A stretch of DNA of 64,000 bases from Circinella umbellata (lineage: Eukaryota > Mucoromycota > Mucoromycetes > Mucorales > Lichtheimiaceae), in NCBI GenBank assembly GCA_025093555.1, contig JAIWNF010000001.1, forward strand, positions 620,001-684,000, written 5' to 3'. Shown in pieces: positions 1 through 12,266 of the stretch. Under the pieces are notes generated by a model. That model worked only from the letters and a program-made list of their open reading frames with translations. It was not told where the DNA came from and did not search any database. The translations under genes and the position numbers were made by a program. Each line of letters begins with the position of its first letter. Positions within the stretch are counted from its first letter, which is position 1.

Positions 1-55
1 TTTATTTTCCCTTTCTTTTTCACTTTTAGTTTTTTTTTTTCTATTCCTTTAATTA

Positions 56-656
56 ATGGCTCAACACGAAGATTATATGGCAGAGGTTTGTTTTTCTTTT
101 TTTTTTCTTTTTTGATTAATTATATAAAAATGATAGAGAAGATAACGCGTTTTTATTAAAAAATTCTTATTATTATTATAAAAATATTTAGATGTTACGT
201 CGTCTTAAAGCACGACTTGCTCTTGCTGATTTCAAACGACAACATGGATATGAAAAATATGATCTTTATACATTAGAAAACAATTTACTTCGAGTAACAA
301 CAACAACAACGACAATAAAGAAACGATCTGCTTTTTCAACAATAAAACAATCCAAGAAGAATAATAACCAACTTCATAGATTTTATCCAACTTCACCTAT
401 CACATCTCCTTCTTCCTTAACAACAGCAACAGCAACAAATAATACTAATAATCGTGTATCTAAATCTTATATGACTTCACCTTCTACTCTTCTTCAAAGT
501 CCACTTTCTGCCAAGAGAAATACACCACCTAGAAAACAACGACATCAACCATCTCTTGTTATATCATCACCAAGTTCATCATCTACAAGTACATTCATGT
601 CTTCTGATGATGAAGATGCTGCTAATTTATTAGTCATGCTTCACAATATGGCATGA
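56..656 (+). CDS. Whi5/Nrm1-like G1/S transcriptional repressor
   Basis: Two exons, 56-85 and 192-656, separated by a phase-0 GT...AG intron (86-191), give a protein of about 164 residues ending in tandem TGA stops. Just after the splice junction the N-terminus carries the run LKARLALADFKRQHGYEK followed by an L-E-rich turn. It matches the GTB motif of the fungal Whi5/Nrm1 family (LxxRLxLAxxKxxxGW...LE), which docks SBF/MBF transcription complexes to hold G1/S genes off. The remainder is low-complexity, rich in Thr, Ser and Pro, with several SP/TP sites (TSPIT, TSPST, QSPLS) that would suit CDK phosphorylation, as known for Whi5. The start at 56 is the only nearby ATG that splices in frame. 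The family call rests on the short motif only; the target factor is inference. Confidence 0.68.
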
Positions 657-1050
657 TGATTATATACATATTTACATATATGTCTGTTTTTTATTCTATT
701 TCATAATTTTTGAATCATTCTTTTTCATAATCCCTCTTTCATTGACATTCATATCACATTTATATAAGTTCATAAACACTTCATTTAACAAATCCATATA
801 CCACACACACACACACATACACACAGACACAAAGACATATATACACCATTTCATGCATCATTACTATTACTACTATTTTATTATAATTCTTTGCTTCACA
901 TATACAACACAATTTAAGCATTTATTTGTATACCATTATTATTATTATTATTGTTATTACTATTTACACCAGTCCAATCCCTTCCATGATAAACGTCCTT
1001 TTTTTTTTTTCTTTTTTGTCCCTTCAATTTTGTATATAGAAATATTAAAC

Positions 1051-2140
1051 TTAGAATAAATTCATGATCATTTCACGTACTCTGTCGCGTATAATATTAT
1101 TATCACATAGAACGCTGGTAGTAACATAGGGTGGATGAACACGTGCACGTCCCAAGACATGTATCACCGGGTCGTTTAAATCATACCTAAATGGGATACG
1201 ACTCTCATTGATCCCCAAATCCCAAAAAAATAAAAAGAATTATTTAATTTTTTTATTAAAAAAAATAATAGAATGGTATCATATATTCAACCCAACCAGA
1301 GAATAACTTCTCTCATTCAAAATCCATAATAAGATGAGTGGGGTGGGGGGGGGAGGAGGAGGAGGGGAAACTCCTTAATTTTTATTTTACCTTTTCTAAA
1401 TACGCCACGAAAGCCTCGCGTCTTTCCACAATCCATGACGCGTTAGAATCATATTCTTCTTGATTATAATTAAATAATTCATCCATGTCTTTTAGTGTCA
1501 TTTTTAAATCTTGATCCACTTTATTTATTTTCAAGTGAAAGAGAGAGAGAGAAAAAAAAAAGAGAAAAGAATTAGTATTTTTTAATCGAATCATTTTTTT
1601 AAGGAGAAGGAGAAGGAAGGGATTATTATTCATGGGTTTGTTGAAATAATAATAAGGTATATCCATCCATCCTCCAAAACATATATAATTGCACTTGACA
1701 AGAACCTCCTTTCTTAACACTCCCCGAGTTTTACTACACTCCGGTTCTAATGCCTTTCGCACCTCCCCCAAACTCCCTCTCTCCCCCTTTTTTTTTCGAC
1801 AAATAGATAATAATAATAAAAAAAAGGGGGGGGGGGAGGAAAGAAGCCTGAGTAGCAGTAGTAGCAGTAGTAGTAGTAGGGGTTACCAAACAAAAAAAAA
1901 CAGTTGGGGACCATTATATTTACCAGCAATCCTATCCAAAGCGTGATGCATAATAGCAATGGCACCGGTCTTTTCATCATTAATAAGAATCAAGTTTCCT
2001 AAAGTTGGATCCAATGTATAAAGATATCCATTTCTTATATCACCATCTTTAAGAGTTACTTTAATATAATGACCCAAATAATGTTGACCTAGATTTTGAA
2101 TGGATGGATCGTTGAGTTGAATAAAGTTTTCTGTGCCCAT
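1051..2140 (-). CDS. Gemin6-like SMN-complex protein (Sm-fold plus AD domain)
   Basis: Four exons on the minus strand: 2140-1924, 1776-1681, 1518-1391 and 1203-1051, together 594 nt (197 residues plus TAA). Exon 1 encodes an Sm-like fold: YIKVTLKDGDIRNGYLYTLD, then PTLGNLIL and IAIMHHALDRI, which tracks Gemin6 (GW-LTTDP...NIVLVN...IMGHAV). Exon 3 ends RREAFVAYLEK. Exon 4 resumes SRIPF...VLGRARVHPPYV...NNIIRDRVREMI, matching the Gemin6 AD domain (LEKN-HIPI...DPPYG...RVQDLI). In animals Gemin6 pairs with Gemin7 in the SMN complex that loads Sm rings on snRNAs. An apparent stop at 1382 lies in an intron whose donor is GAAAAG|GTAAAA. The exon 2 acceptor (1777) lies beside low-complexity DNA and is the least certain junction. 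Confidence 0.72.
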
Positions 2141-2442
2141 TTGAATTAAAGAAATAGAATGGTGTTGTTAGGTTATATCCCGTCTTTTTCTTTTTTTTTT
2201 TTTTCAGGTCCGCCCTTGATTGTTTTTTTTTGTTTGAAGATTGAGTTGAAAAAAAAATATTCCAAACATAATTTTTTTTTTTACAATTGGTACAGACTTT
2301 TAATATAAATTACAAAATAAAATGATATATGTACAAAATAAAATATAAAGAGAGAGAGAGAGAGAGAGGATAATGATTAAAACTATTTAAGAGAGTGTAA
2401 GAAGGGAAAGGTATTATTATTATTTGTTTTGCAAAACTTTTT

Positions 2443-3888
2443 TTAAGAAGAGCACCAGGCTGATTTTAATACTTGATCAATTGTATATCGTTTACTTGGA
2501 TTTACTTCAAGTAAGTTACTAAGCAACACACATAAATCATTGGATAATTGAATAGAAGAGGGTAGTTCATAGCAACCACATATGATCTTTTGTTGTAATC
2601 GTGGATCATATGTATCTTGAAATGGTAATTGTCCTACAACAAGAGTATATAATAATACACCTAAACTCCACATATCAGACATGGAGGAGGCGACTGGTTT
2701 ACGTGATAAAACTTGTTCTGGTGCAGAATAAGCGAGGGAACCACCCGCCACTTCTTCTTCTTCTTTTTCCATAGATCTTGTATTGACGTCATCATGCATA
2801 GTAGTAGGAGGAGTAGTTTTTAATTGACAATACATAGTTAATCCAAAATCACATAATTTAATATCATTATTTTCATCCAAAAGAACATTTTCCAATTTAA
2901 GATCCTTGTGACATACGCGTGCTTCATCATGTAAATATTGAATAGCCAAACATAATTGAATAAATAATTTCTTGGCTTCATGTTCATTTAATCCATAACG
3001 ACATTGTTGTTCTTCTTTTTTTTTTCGTAATAAGTCCAATAAGGTACCTCCAGGACAATAATCACATATAGCATACATATTAGATTCTGTTTCTACTATT
3101 TTATGTAATGGTAATACATGATGATGTTCTAATCGTTTCCAGATAGCTAATTCACGTTCCAAACGTTTACTCTCTTCTGTTTTTTCATATACTTTGATAG
3201 CTACTTTTTTACCACTGGAAATACAATAACCCCGTCGAACAGTAGAAAATCCACCCATGCCAATGATTTTTTCAAATACATAATCATCGATTTCTTCCCC
3301 TTCTTCATTTTTGGATTTCGATGTCAAATGATCTGGCATAGCAAAACGTGATAAAAAGGATGCAGCCGGTGATTTCATGTGACCCCATGATTGAGAAGAT
3401 ACACGCGGAGAATTAGCCAATGATTGACATTTTCGAACAGGATGATGAATGGTGGTGTGAGAAGGATGTTGTCCAAGTGGATGATGATGGTGATGTTTGG
3501 AATGATGTTTCATACTATGGCTTCTACTTATCATGAATGGTGATGAGCCAGGTAATACATCATGATGATCATTCATATCTGGTGAAAGACCGGTTGTTGT
3601 TGTTGATGTTAATGAAGGGACTGTATCTGGTGTATCAGTGATTCTATTTCCATCCACTGTAATTAAACCGGATGCTCTTTGATTAGGTAATGGTACCGGC
3701 ATTGGTTGTTCCATTTCAGACAATGAAAAATATTCATCTCTTCCAGTAGTTGGGGTATAAGGTTGAGAATGATGTAGTGATTGGGTATCAATATGTAGTT
3801 CACTAGGCAATCCTCCTTTCATATGAGGTGTTGAAAAATAATTCTCATTGTTCTTGTTAAAATGGTGATCAAGTGATTCAGTATACAT
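2443..3888 (-). CDS. Serine/threonine protein kinase (CAMK-like), fungal
   Basis: Single-exon gene of 481 residues. The first about 195 residues are disordered and rich in His, Ser and Thr. The kinase domain then runs to the C-terminus: glycine loop IGMGGFSTV near residue 208, VAIK lysine near 230, catalytic loop CHKDLKLEN near 324 (HRD reads HKD, with the catalytic Asp kept), DFG near 345, GSLAYSAPEQ near 389, DMWSLGVLLYTL and a final R-Y turn. The APE motif reads APEQ, and an acidic EKEEEE insert lies between DFG and APE. The fold suits the CAMK/Ca2+-regulated or Nim1-like kinases of fungi, but I cannot name the orthologue. The closest neighbour is Gemin6, on the same strand downstream. Confidence 0.85.
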   Translation of the reverse strand: MYTESLDHHFNKNNENYFSTPHMKGGLPSELHIDTQSLHHSQPYTPTTGRDEYFSLSEMEQPMPVPLPNQRASGLITVDGNRITDTPDTVPSLTSTTTTGLSPDMNDHHDVLPGSSPFMISRSHSMKHHSKHHHHHPLGQHPSHTTIHHPVRKCQSLANSPRVSSQSWGHMKSPAASFLSRFAMPDHLTSKSKNEEGEEIDDYVFEKIIGMGGFSTVRRGYCISSGKKVAIKVYEKTEESKRLERELAIWKRLEHHHVLPLHKIVETESNMYAICDYCPGGTLLDLLRKKKEEQQCRYGLNEHEAKKLFIQLCLAIQYLHDEARVCHKDLKLENVLLDENNDIKLCDFGLTMYCQLKTTPPTTMHDDVNTRSMEKEEEEVAGGSLAYSAPEQVLSRKPVASSMSDMWSLGVLLYTLVVGQLPFQDTYDPRLQQKIICGCYELPSSIQLSNDLCVLLSNLLEVNPSKRYTIDQVLKSAWCSS

Positions 3889-6527
3889 TTAAAAAATTCC
3901 TTTTTAAGGTGAGTTAAAAAAAGAAAGAGGTAGAAAAAAAAAAGATAATGAAGGGGAGGGGGAGGAAACCGAAAGGTTTTTTTTTTAACAAATGATTATC
4001 GGTTAATTCCGTTTGATAAAGACTGATAAGATTTTTTTAAGTCACATACTTCCCGATTAATGAACCAATCCCATTTTATTATAGTCAAGAGATAACCCGA
4101 TTCATTTGATTTGATATATTACATTCATTGGCTACTTGGAATAACCGGGAATAAAAAAAAATCTCTCATTAGCTGTTTGAGCATGAATAATTTTTTTTTT
4201 TTTGCAGCTTAAAACTCAAATAACGTACACATAAAAAAAAAAAAAGGGAAAGTCAGGGTTTAAAGTGTTTCTTATGGAAGATGTTGTTGTTGGGTTTGAA
4301 AAATCTCTATTGTTTGTTTATTATTGGATTGGTTTTCCACGCTCATTTCCCCCCTTTGGTTCCTGGGAATCATAGTAAATATTTTTTCTATTTAGAGTAT
4401 TATTTGCTTCTTTTGGAGATTCTTTTCTTTTGATAAAATTTGATTTTTAGATAAAAGACATTTTTTTATTATTTTTCCTTTGATTTCATCTATGCTGAAA
4501 AAAAAAAGAAGAATTAATCGAACTTATTTTGTTTTTCATACTATTTGCTTTTAGTTTCTTATTTTTTTTTCTCAAGGTTTTAGTTCAAATGGATAACTGT
4601 TAATAAACTCCGTTTTTTTTTTTGGCATTGTTATCGAAAAATTTAAGGGTTTTGATTTTTCTTTTTTTCTATTTTTTTCTATAGAAAAATATGACAATTA
4701 TTTCTTTGGAGAAAGAAATGGATTTATTCATATATTCCTGGGACTGGAGGTTTTAAGTAATAATATACGTATGACAGAAGAATCTCGAATTTATAAGTGA
4801 ATAAACTGATTTTAAAAGATAGATGAAGGTATTTTATGCCCTAATAACAAATCATATAACGCGAATGTAACAGGCCTTTGATATCACCTCCCTAATTTCT
4901 TTACATATACATCAATGAGGCTTGCCTTGTTTCTTAAAGCCCTTGTATGCACGTTCGGCACCAAATTATAACTTGTTTAAATCAATCACATGACGACTGT
5001 ATAACTGTCATTAACAATAATAACATATGACTACTATACAGCATAGTTATCCACACTTATTAATATTCATTTACTTTTGAAATAGTACTAGATAGGGTCT
5101 AATTAGTAAAGTTTTTGGAGTCTCTTAAAAAACTGGTAAAACCTAAATTCAACAGTGACTTTTAGTTGTTTCACGATATCCATATTGGAGAGAGTACCAC
5201 ACTATTGCAAAAATAAAATAAGCTTTCTCACCAGCCTTCTCTCCTTATCAAAACAGATTTATATTCATATTACATACTGTTATCTTTTCTCACATCGTGG
5301 GGATATTAATTTGGAAATAGGAGTGGACATTACCCAAGCTTTTTTATTTTTATTTTTATAATACATAACATAACACAAACCTTTTTTAAAGTTAATTAAA
5401 AGAAACAAAAAAAATCTGGGTACGCAGTAAGTCGTTTACCATTTTTGGTCTTTAATTATATATTATGCTAATAAAAGAATCATTAGAAAAACTCTTTTTT
5501 AACATCGAGGTTGTATATATTATATATTCTTTTTATTTTTATTATTATTATTTTATTTTTGTATATGAAATCATGTCTGCATAATAATAATACTACTAAT
5601 AACAGTGTAAGAAAAAAAAGGAGTTACGTAACAAAGGAGAACTTAAAAGTAAGGGGAGTTCTTTTTTTTTTGCATTAATTCTTGCTTACGTATTAAAACA
5701 AAACAATGATCCCAAATCATGGTTGTACAATAAAAGAAGTCAATGTTTGTATCTTCCCATCCCTTTCTTTTTTTTATGTCGATCATTTAGAATAGACAAG
5801 AATAATAAATAAAACGTGGTTTTATAATCTCACACGTACATCATACATACATATATTATACTCTCTCTCACCATTATATTTATGATTGCTATATATATAC
5901 ATATATATATATATATATAAATGCTAGTAATGAAAAAAATTATTATTATGTAATGTTGGAAGGTGTGTGTGTGTGTGTGTGTGTGCAGTGTGTGTGTGTG
6001 TGTGATATGTATGTGTTTGTAAAAGTAAATAGTTGATAAAAAATAAAAAAAACACGCATACAAAAAAAGAAAAAATTTCCAAATAGTTAAAAGAAGAGAG
6101 AGTCGAAGAAGTGGGGGAGGGGTTGAGGAGAGTGAAATAAACACCAAGTAAGAATATGATATGCGTAATGGATAAAAAGGAAATTTTGTGTGTGGAAATT
6201 ATTATTATTTTTTTTAAGGGTATCTCGAAAAAAATATTTGACCAATTATTAATGTTATTTGTTAGGAAATTTGTGTGTTGTGAAAATTGTGTGTGTAGAT
6301 ACTATTTTTAATAAGGTGGACCATAACCATTGTTACCTCTAAAAATGATAATAATAATAATAATTAAAGAGTATTCTTATCACATCTTCCCTTCTCCTCA
6401 TATACATATCTCATTATATACTTTTGCTCAGCTTCAAACTTCTTATCCCTCCCCCCTCCCCCTCCCTCTTTCCACTCTCCCTTGTTTCTCTTATTTAGCA
6501 TATATACAACTCTATTTCCACATTCTT
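3889..6527 (+). other. Gene-poor AT-rich spacer
   Basis: About 2.6 kb between the kinase start (3888) and the stop of the bHLH gene (6528). It should hold the kinase promoter and the 3' UTR of the bHLH gene. I see poly-A/T runs, an AT dinucleotide run near 5890-5920 and a GT microsatellite at 5963-6003. Short open frames here have simple-sequence composition, and I could not read a conserved protein in any frame. Confidence 0.5.
5963..6003. repeat. (GT)n microsatellite
   Basis: A run of GT dinucleotides, broken once by CA, in the 3' flank of the bHLH gene. Confidence 0.9.
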
Positions 6528-8869
6528 TCACAAAAATAGAGATATAGATACATACTCTCGATCTCGTTTCAACATACTGACTTCCCGCCGTAATGCACTA
6601 ACTTCATTTTCCATTTCAAAGTCACGACGTTTAAGTAATGAAATATATTCAACAGCTATCAAAATGTCATATTGTGAAAAAAATAATAATAAAAAAAATC
6701 ATCAGCATCAATATCTTATTTAATCCTTTCCCCCCCTCCACTCGTCCTCATCCTTCTTTTTAATCAGATACATATATGTTTTACCTTTACTCAAAATTTC
6801 CCATTTACTAGTCTTGAGATTCTTTTCTACTGGTAGAGAATCACGTAATTCATCAAATAATTCTTTCATCTCTTTTCGTCGTTTACGTTCTGCCAATTTA
6901 TGACTTACACGAAGTTCAGGACTTCGTGAATAAGGTGTTTCACCCTTACGATTCAAAGATCTTTCTTCTTCAGTAGATGAATTACCATGTTGATGATAAG
7001 AATGAGGGTGATTGTGGGATGCAGCACCATTGTTATTTGAGTAATTGGTGTGATATCCATCGTTTTGTATCGAATCATGATGAGGATGACGATGATGCAT
7101 ATTTGGATGATGATGAAGATTTCCTTGCATACCTACAACAGGCATTGACGCACGTCTAGCCAGTACTGGTCCTGATTCACCAATGCCTTCATCCATAAGA
7201 ATAGATCGACGCCGATGATGAAGTAAAGGTCCTCCTCCTATTGTGCTATTATTATTATTATTTGTGGATGTTGTACTATTGCCGTTAGCATAGGGATGAC
7301 CTGCTGATGATCGTTGATGATATGGATAAGGATGATCGTTATTATTGCCTGAAGATGGAGATGCATATCGACTATTACTATTATTATTACTACCAGCACC
7401 ATGACGAGGGTATCTTTGAGCATCGTTTGATGAAGTTGCCATGGAAGCTGATTGTGAATTTTCAAACGATGAAGGAATATTGCCAGAATGAGGTGGACTA
7501 GAAGGTGCGGAATAAGCTCCATGACTAGGTGTTTCTGGGATAGTTGCAGGAAATCGGAAAGCTATATATAATTTATTATTTATTATTATTTATATTACCA
7601 TTGAATGAATATATATACATATATATAAAGAGAAAATAAATAAATATATACCTCGATATTTTGAATTAGAAGCAAGACGATTACTAGGCGGAACTTCAGC
7701 AGTTGCAATTGAATGACGTCTTTGAAACGGATCGTATGACTGTTGATGATGTTGTGGTTGTTGTGGATGATGGGATTGTGGTACTCCAGGATGAGGAAGA
7801 GAATCTCGTCGAGAATTTATATAATCAGATTCATGTTGTCCAAGTCCTCTTTTTGCAAATGGGGATGGAGAAGGAGATCGTGATGGATAATCATAATCAG
7901 TAATCACGGTTGCCATGGATCCTCTTCGACTTGCACTGGCTGAAGAAGTAGGTAAAGGTAAATTATTTAGATCAGTAATCGAGGGTCGTCGAAATTCCAA
8001 AGGTGGTGCAATAGTTGTACTTGTACTACTTGAAGTGTTACTATTGCTATTGTTGTTATTGTTATTGTTATTGTGAAGCATGGGGTCTGTGATTGACCCT
8101 CTACGTGAATAAGATTCATAGTAAGGTTGCTGAGATTGTTGTGTTGGTTCTAAAGGTGAAATACCACTCCTTTCTCGTCCTGATAATTCATGTACAGGTG
8201 ACATGGCCCTAGGACTTGAAGAAATCTCATTTACACCTCTTTGTTGTTGTTGTTGTTGATGTTGATGAGGATTATGATGATGGTGATGAGGGTGTTGTGG
8301 TGGTGAAGATACAGAAGAAACACTCATATCTGACATTCGATGTCGAAGATATTCATCCGACATGTGACTATTATTATTATTAGTGTATTGTTGTTGTTGT
8401 TGTTGTTGTTGTCGAGAAGGTGAAGATGCATGAGGAATAGGCGAACATGGTTGAGCATTAGTAATAGATGGTAAATGAGGTTTTGTTATAGAATCTAAAT
8501 TAGATATAAAAAAGAAGGTATTATATAAGCAATAAGTTAGAATCTATAAAGTAATATACATGTATATAAAAGTTTCCATGACGACATTGAAAAAGTTTTT
8601 TTTTTTTTTTTTACTATTCTTAAAAAAAAAAAAGAATGAAATAAAAAAAATAGGGAACCTTGATCATTATGTAGTAATGGTTCTCTCGAATTTAAGGATT
8701 CAAGAGGTTCGTCAATTTGCATCTTGTCTGCTGAATTAGGTTCTTCGCTTGTACCATTGATAGAAGGAGACAAGGAAGATTTACTTGCCGGGTGATCGTC
8801 GACATGTAACAATAACTCTCGAGCAGACGGTAATATGCAAGTTGAATCTTCAGGATGCACTGTGTCCAT
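6528..8869 (-). CDS. bHLH transcription factor (Esc1-like)
   Basis: Four exons, 8869-8659, 8494-7652, 7561-6785 and 6655-6528, joined at phase-1 introns (CAAG|GTTCCC, CGAG|GTATAT, AAAG|GTAAAA), total 1959 nt (652 residues). The N-terminal 570 residues are low-complexity with Gln, His, Asn and Ser tracts. Repeated RRxS-type sites (RRGSIT, RRPSIT, RRGSMA, RRDSLP, RRHSIA) look like basophilic kinase sites. The C-terminus is a basic helix-loop-helix: SHKLAERKRRKEMKELFDEL, then SLPVEKNLKTSKWEILSKAV and EYISLLKRR, followed by a short leucine-heptad helix. The basic region H..ER+RR is the E-box-binding type and resembles fission-yeast Esc1. The exon 3/4 junction restores helix 2, which unspliced reading would truncate. 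The exact start is uncertain because an upstream exon could exist. Confidence 0.82.
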
Positions 8870-11800
8870 GGAGATGAATAATATTAAAAAATAATAATAT
8901 CAAGTATTTTCAAAAAAAGTAGGAGAAAAAGAATATTAAGACTTTTAAAAAAAGACAGCAAAAAAAAAAAAAAAAAAAAATTGGAGAAGAAAAGAAAAAG
9001 AAAGAGTCCAAAGACGTTTCTCTTTTTTTTTTGTGGGTACACACACACACACACACACACACACATCTTTTCACATTTTTTTTTTTGCTCACGCCGAGTT
9101 TTCCGAAAGAGGTTTGAAAATTAAGGGAGGGGGGGACGAAATATAATAGAAAAGACTTTTCATGCTTGAATTATATGTGGAGTAAAGATCATTATGTATG
9201 TGCTGGTTTTTTTTAGCGTGGCAGATTTTCTTAATGTCAAGGCTTGGGTACTTTTTTTTTACCTTTTATTATTATTATTATTATCATTATTATTATGTTG
9301 TTTCTTGTTTCCCTCCCCCCCCTCCTCGTTTATGTGCCTTTTGTACTCTTTTGTTTGTTCCCCCCTCCCTCTTCCCCCCCGAAAAAAAAAGAAAGAAAAA
9401 TACGGTTCTCCTACCTATAAAGTAAGATACACGAGGTCCCATTCATGCAGAATTACTTTTTTTTTTTATATAATCACTTTGGTTATCTTTGTTATAAGTA
9501 ATCACGATGCAGAAACAATCCCAGTCTTATAAATCATTTATGATGATTTACCTTTCCAAGAAAAACAACAACGAAAAAAAAAAACAGCTTCTTCTTCTTC
9601 CTCCTTTTTACTTTCCCCCCCTATGTCTCTTTTATTATTATTATCTAACTGCTTTAACAAATTAAAGTATTTTATTATAAATATCACACTTCTTGATCTC
9701 CTTTATTATAAATATTTTCTTTTTTTTTTTTTGGGTAAAAAAGAAAAAGAGAAATCAAATAAATTTGACTCCTTGAGCACGTGGAATATATTCCAATGCA
9801 ATATTTTTGGTCCGGGTAGTTTGTTGTGTACCCCACATGTATATATAATATGTTTTCCCTTTTTTTTTTAAAAAAAAAGTCTGTCTCTCCAAACCACTTT
9901 TTATAACGAGTTAAATAGAATCATAATTAGTTATTCAATTAATAACTTGATTAGGTGGATTAATCAAATATGTACTTTTTCTTTTTTCAAATAGAAAAAA
10001 AAAACAAAGCTTATTAAAGATATAATAGTATAAAAGTGAAAGAAAGAGAATCCTTAATAGAAGCGGGTGCATTTACATAAAACTTTAAAATAGGTTATTG
10101 TTCATAATAAATCATTTTGTAAATGCCCTGCATCAATTTACTATTGTAAACAACAATGATATTCATCGTTATTATTATGTTACACTTTATAAATCTAATC
10201 TAAATAATATAATAAAAATATATCTCCCTTCTCAGTTTCAAATCCTTTTTGTACTTACATTGACTTTTTTTGACAAAATTATTCGATTTTTTGAAAAAGA
10301 AAAACCAATACTATGGTATATCATAATAATTATAGATTAAAAGGAGGGTATTTGTAAAGAGAAAAACAATCCTGTTATTAAGTATAAAAAAAAAGTATCA
10401 TAAGTTAGATATTATTTATTTTTTTTAACTCTTAACATGCATGAAATATGGGGGGAGGGAGGAAATAGACAAAGCTTTATTATTTACTATAATTTTGGGG
10501 GAGAGGGGGGAGAAAGAAGGGCCAGTAGAGGAAATGTAGTTAATGGAAGAAGTTAAAAAAAAAGAGGCATACGAGAAAAAATATTACATATTACGTACGT
10601 GTATATCAAAATTTTAATTTGTCATAATATATGTCAACATTGTACTAATAATAATTGGTTAATGTTTATTTTGAATAACACTACCTATCATATACTATTC
10701 ATTGATTATAATACATGTTGGCAGACTTTTCCACCGATTAAAATATAATTGATGTTTAATTGTTGATACGTAAGCAAAATATTTCAATACGTATCACATC
10801 AGAAAACATTCATTATTTTTTGATACTTCATGTGTAAAAAAAGAGATCTAATCGATTAAAGTGAAAATGGGATTAATTTTTATTATCTACGTATGAAAAC
10901 ACTTTATGATTTATTACAATAATGGTATAGTAAGAACTAAAGACATCTTTTCTTTTCAGTAATTATTTGACAGAAATAAAATCTACTAGATCAAACATTT
11001 TCCATCAAGAAGGGTTACTATGTGCTAGAAATGCATGTAAATATATAGTGTAGAAGCTAATTACAGCACCTATACTGACTGATACGTATATAATGAAAAT
11101 TATCACAAAAAAAATATGTATCTACCCTAAAATAAATATATATATTGTATGTAGCGTTATGGTGATGAATAAATTAGTGACTTGTTAAACATCATGTTTG
11201 CAGCTTCTAGCAGGTCTACAAGAATGTTGTATGTTAATCGTATTTTTACAACGTCACGTAATATTATATAATGTCGATTATTTATTATAAGCTCCTTTGA
11301 GTACACTATATATAGTTCATACAAAAGTTAAAATACATCCAAATACTTTTTGCTAATACATACTTAATAATTTTACGTAATTGTTATTATTTTTGTATAA
11401 AAATAAACCTACGTACATTTTTATTTATACAGAAATAAATATATTAACACTGTGAAGAGTAAAGATAATGATGCTTATGTCCAAAATGTTTCCAAAAGTG
11501 GGACACTAAAAGCTCCTAACAAGATCACAATGCGCTTAATTTGGCATTTATACGTACCTATAATATAGGCAATTATGAAATAAGAAGCAAAGATTATTCA
11601 ACATTACTATAAATCTTCTTTTGTTCGACGTATAGCACTTTTACCATATATTCATGTGTATATATTATAGTGTAGGGTCACTTACATCTTTATGTGACTG
11701 GGCCAATTCTGCATAGTTCAAACATTTTACTTTATTTATAGCACCAAGTGGTCTGTGTCCTATAGGAAAATTGGCCCGCTATTTTGGTATTTTGATTGAG

Positions 11801-12266
11801 GTTACAAGAGAAGAAAACATACAATACAAGATAAATTAAATAATGAAAGATATTAAGCTAGATATTTGCTGATAAGTATTGTATTAAATTAACACCCTTG
11901 TGGCACCCATAGGAGTAGTCACTTCTATAAAGTTTCTTTAAATGAATGCGATATATAGTACCCTCTCCTTTGATGTTAAACAATTTTATCTCTAACTTTT
12001 GTGAAATGATTTTATTATTAATACGTAGCTGATCATATATAATTACTACTGACGTAAGTTATGTAGTAAAAATATTATATATACTGCATGCATGGATATG
12101 CATAAAAGGTGACTGGCCATCATGCATAAATTCTAATTTCTTTTAAGAAAAAAAAAGGAACAAACTTCCCACTCTTCCACAGTTTCCCTTTTTTTTTTAT
12201 CTTTTAACATACTACTAGTTTATCCCGACACTTCTACTACTTTTTTTTGGGGGAGGGAAACAAAAT
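8870..12266. other. Long AT-rich spacer without recognisable genes
   Basis: About 3.4 kb between the bHLH gene and the first Dal5-like carrier, which it must serve as a promoter on the right side. It contains a CA microsatellite (9041-9064), many poly-A/T, TTA and C-run tracts, and no frame with recognisable protein sequence or splice-linked exons that I could find. From about 10,600 to 12,100 the sequence becomes less homopolymeric, but I still see no gene. Confidence 0.5.
9041..9064. repeat. (CA)n microsatellite
   Basis: About twelve CA units directly upstream of the bHLH gene, next to long A and T runs. Confidence 0.9.

Noticed and set aside
742..1059. Open frame on the + strand of about 105 codons
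   Set aside because: It is a His/Tyr/Phe simple-sequence translation of CA and TAT repeats and lies opposite the last exon of the Gemin6 gene.
1382..1390. TAA as the end of the Gemin6 gene
   Set aside because: The codons after Lys are a GTAAAA splice donor; the next exon restores the conserved AD domain and ends at 1051.
7238..7522. Open frames overlapping the bHLH gene in other frames
   Set aside because: They are Ile/Leu/Val or Asp-rich shadows of CAA/CAT/AAT codon tracts in the bHLH exons.
11490..11780. Repeat shared with 21340-21600 (words ACATCTTTATGTGA, GGGCCAATT, GTGGGACACT)
   Set aside because: The words occur in a different order in the two places, so this is probably chance or very old debris.
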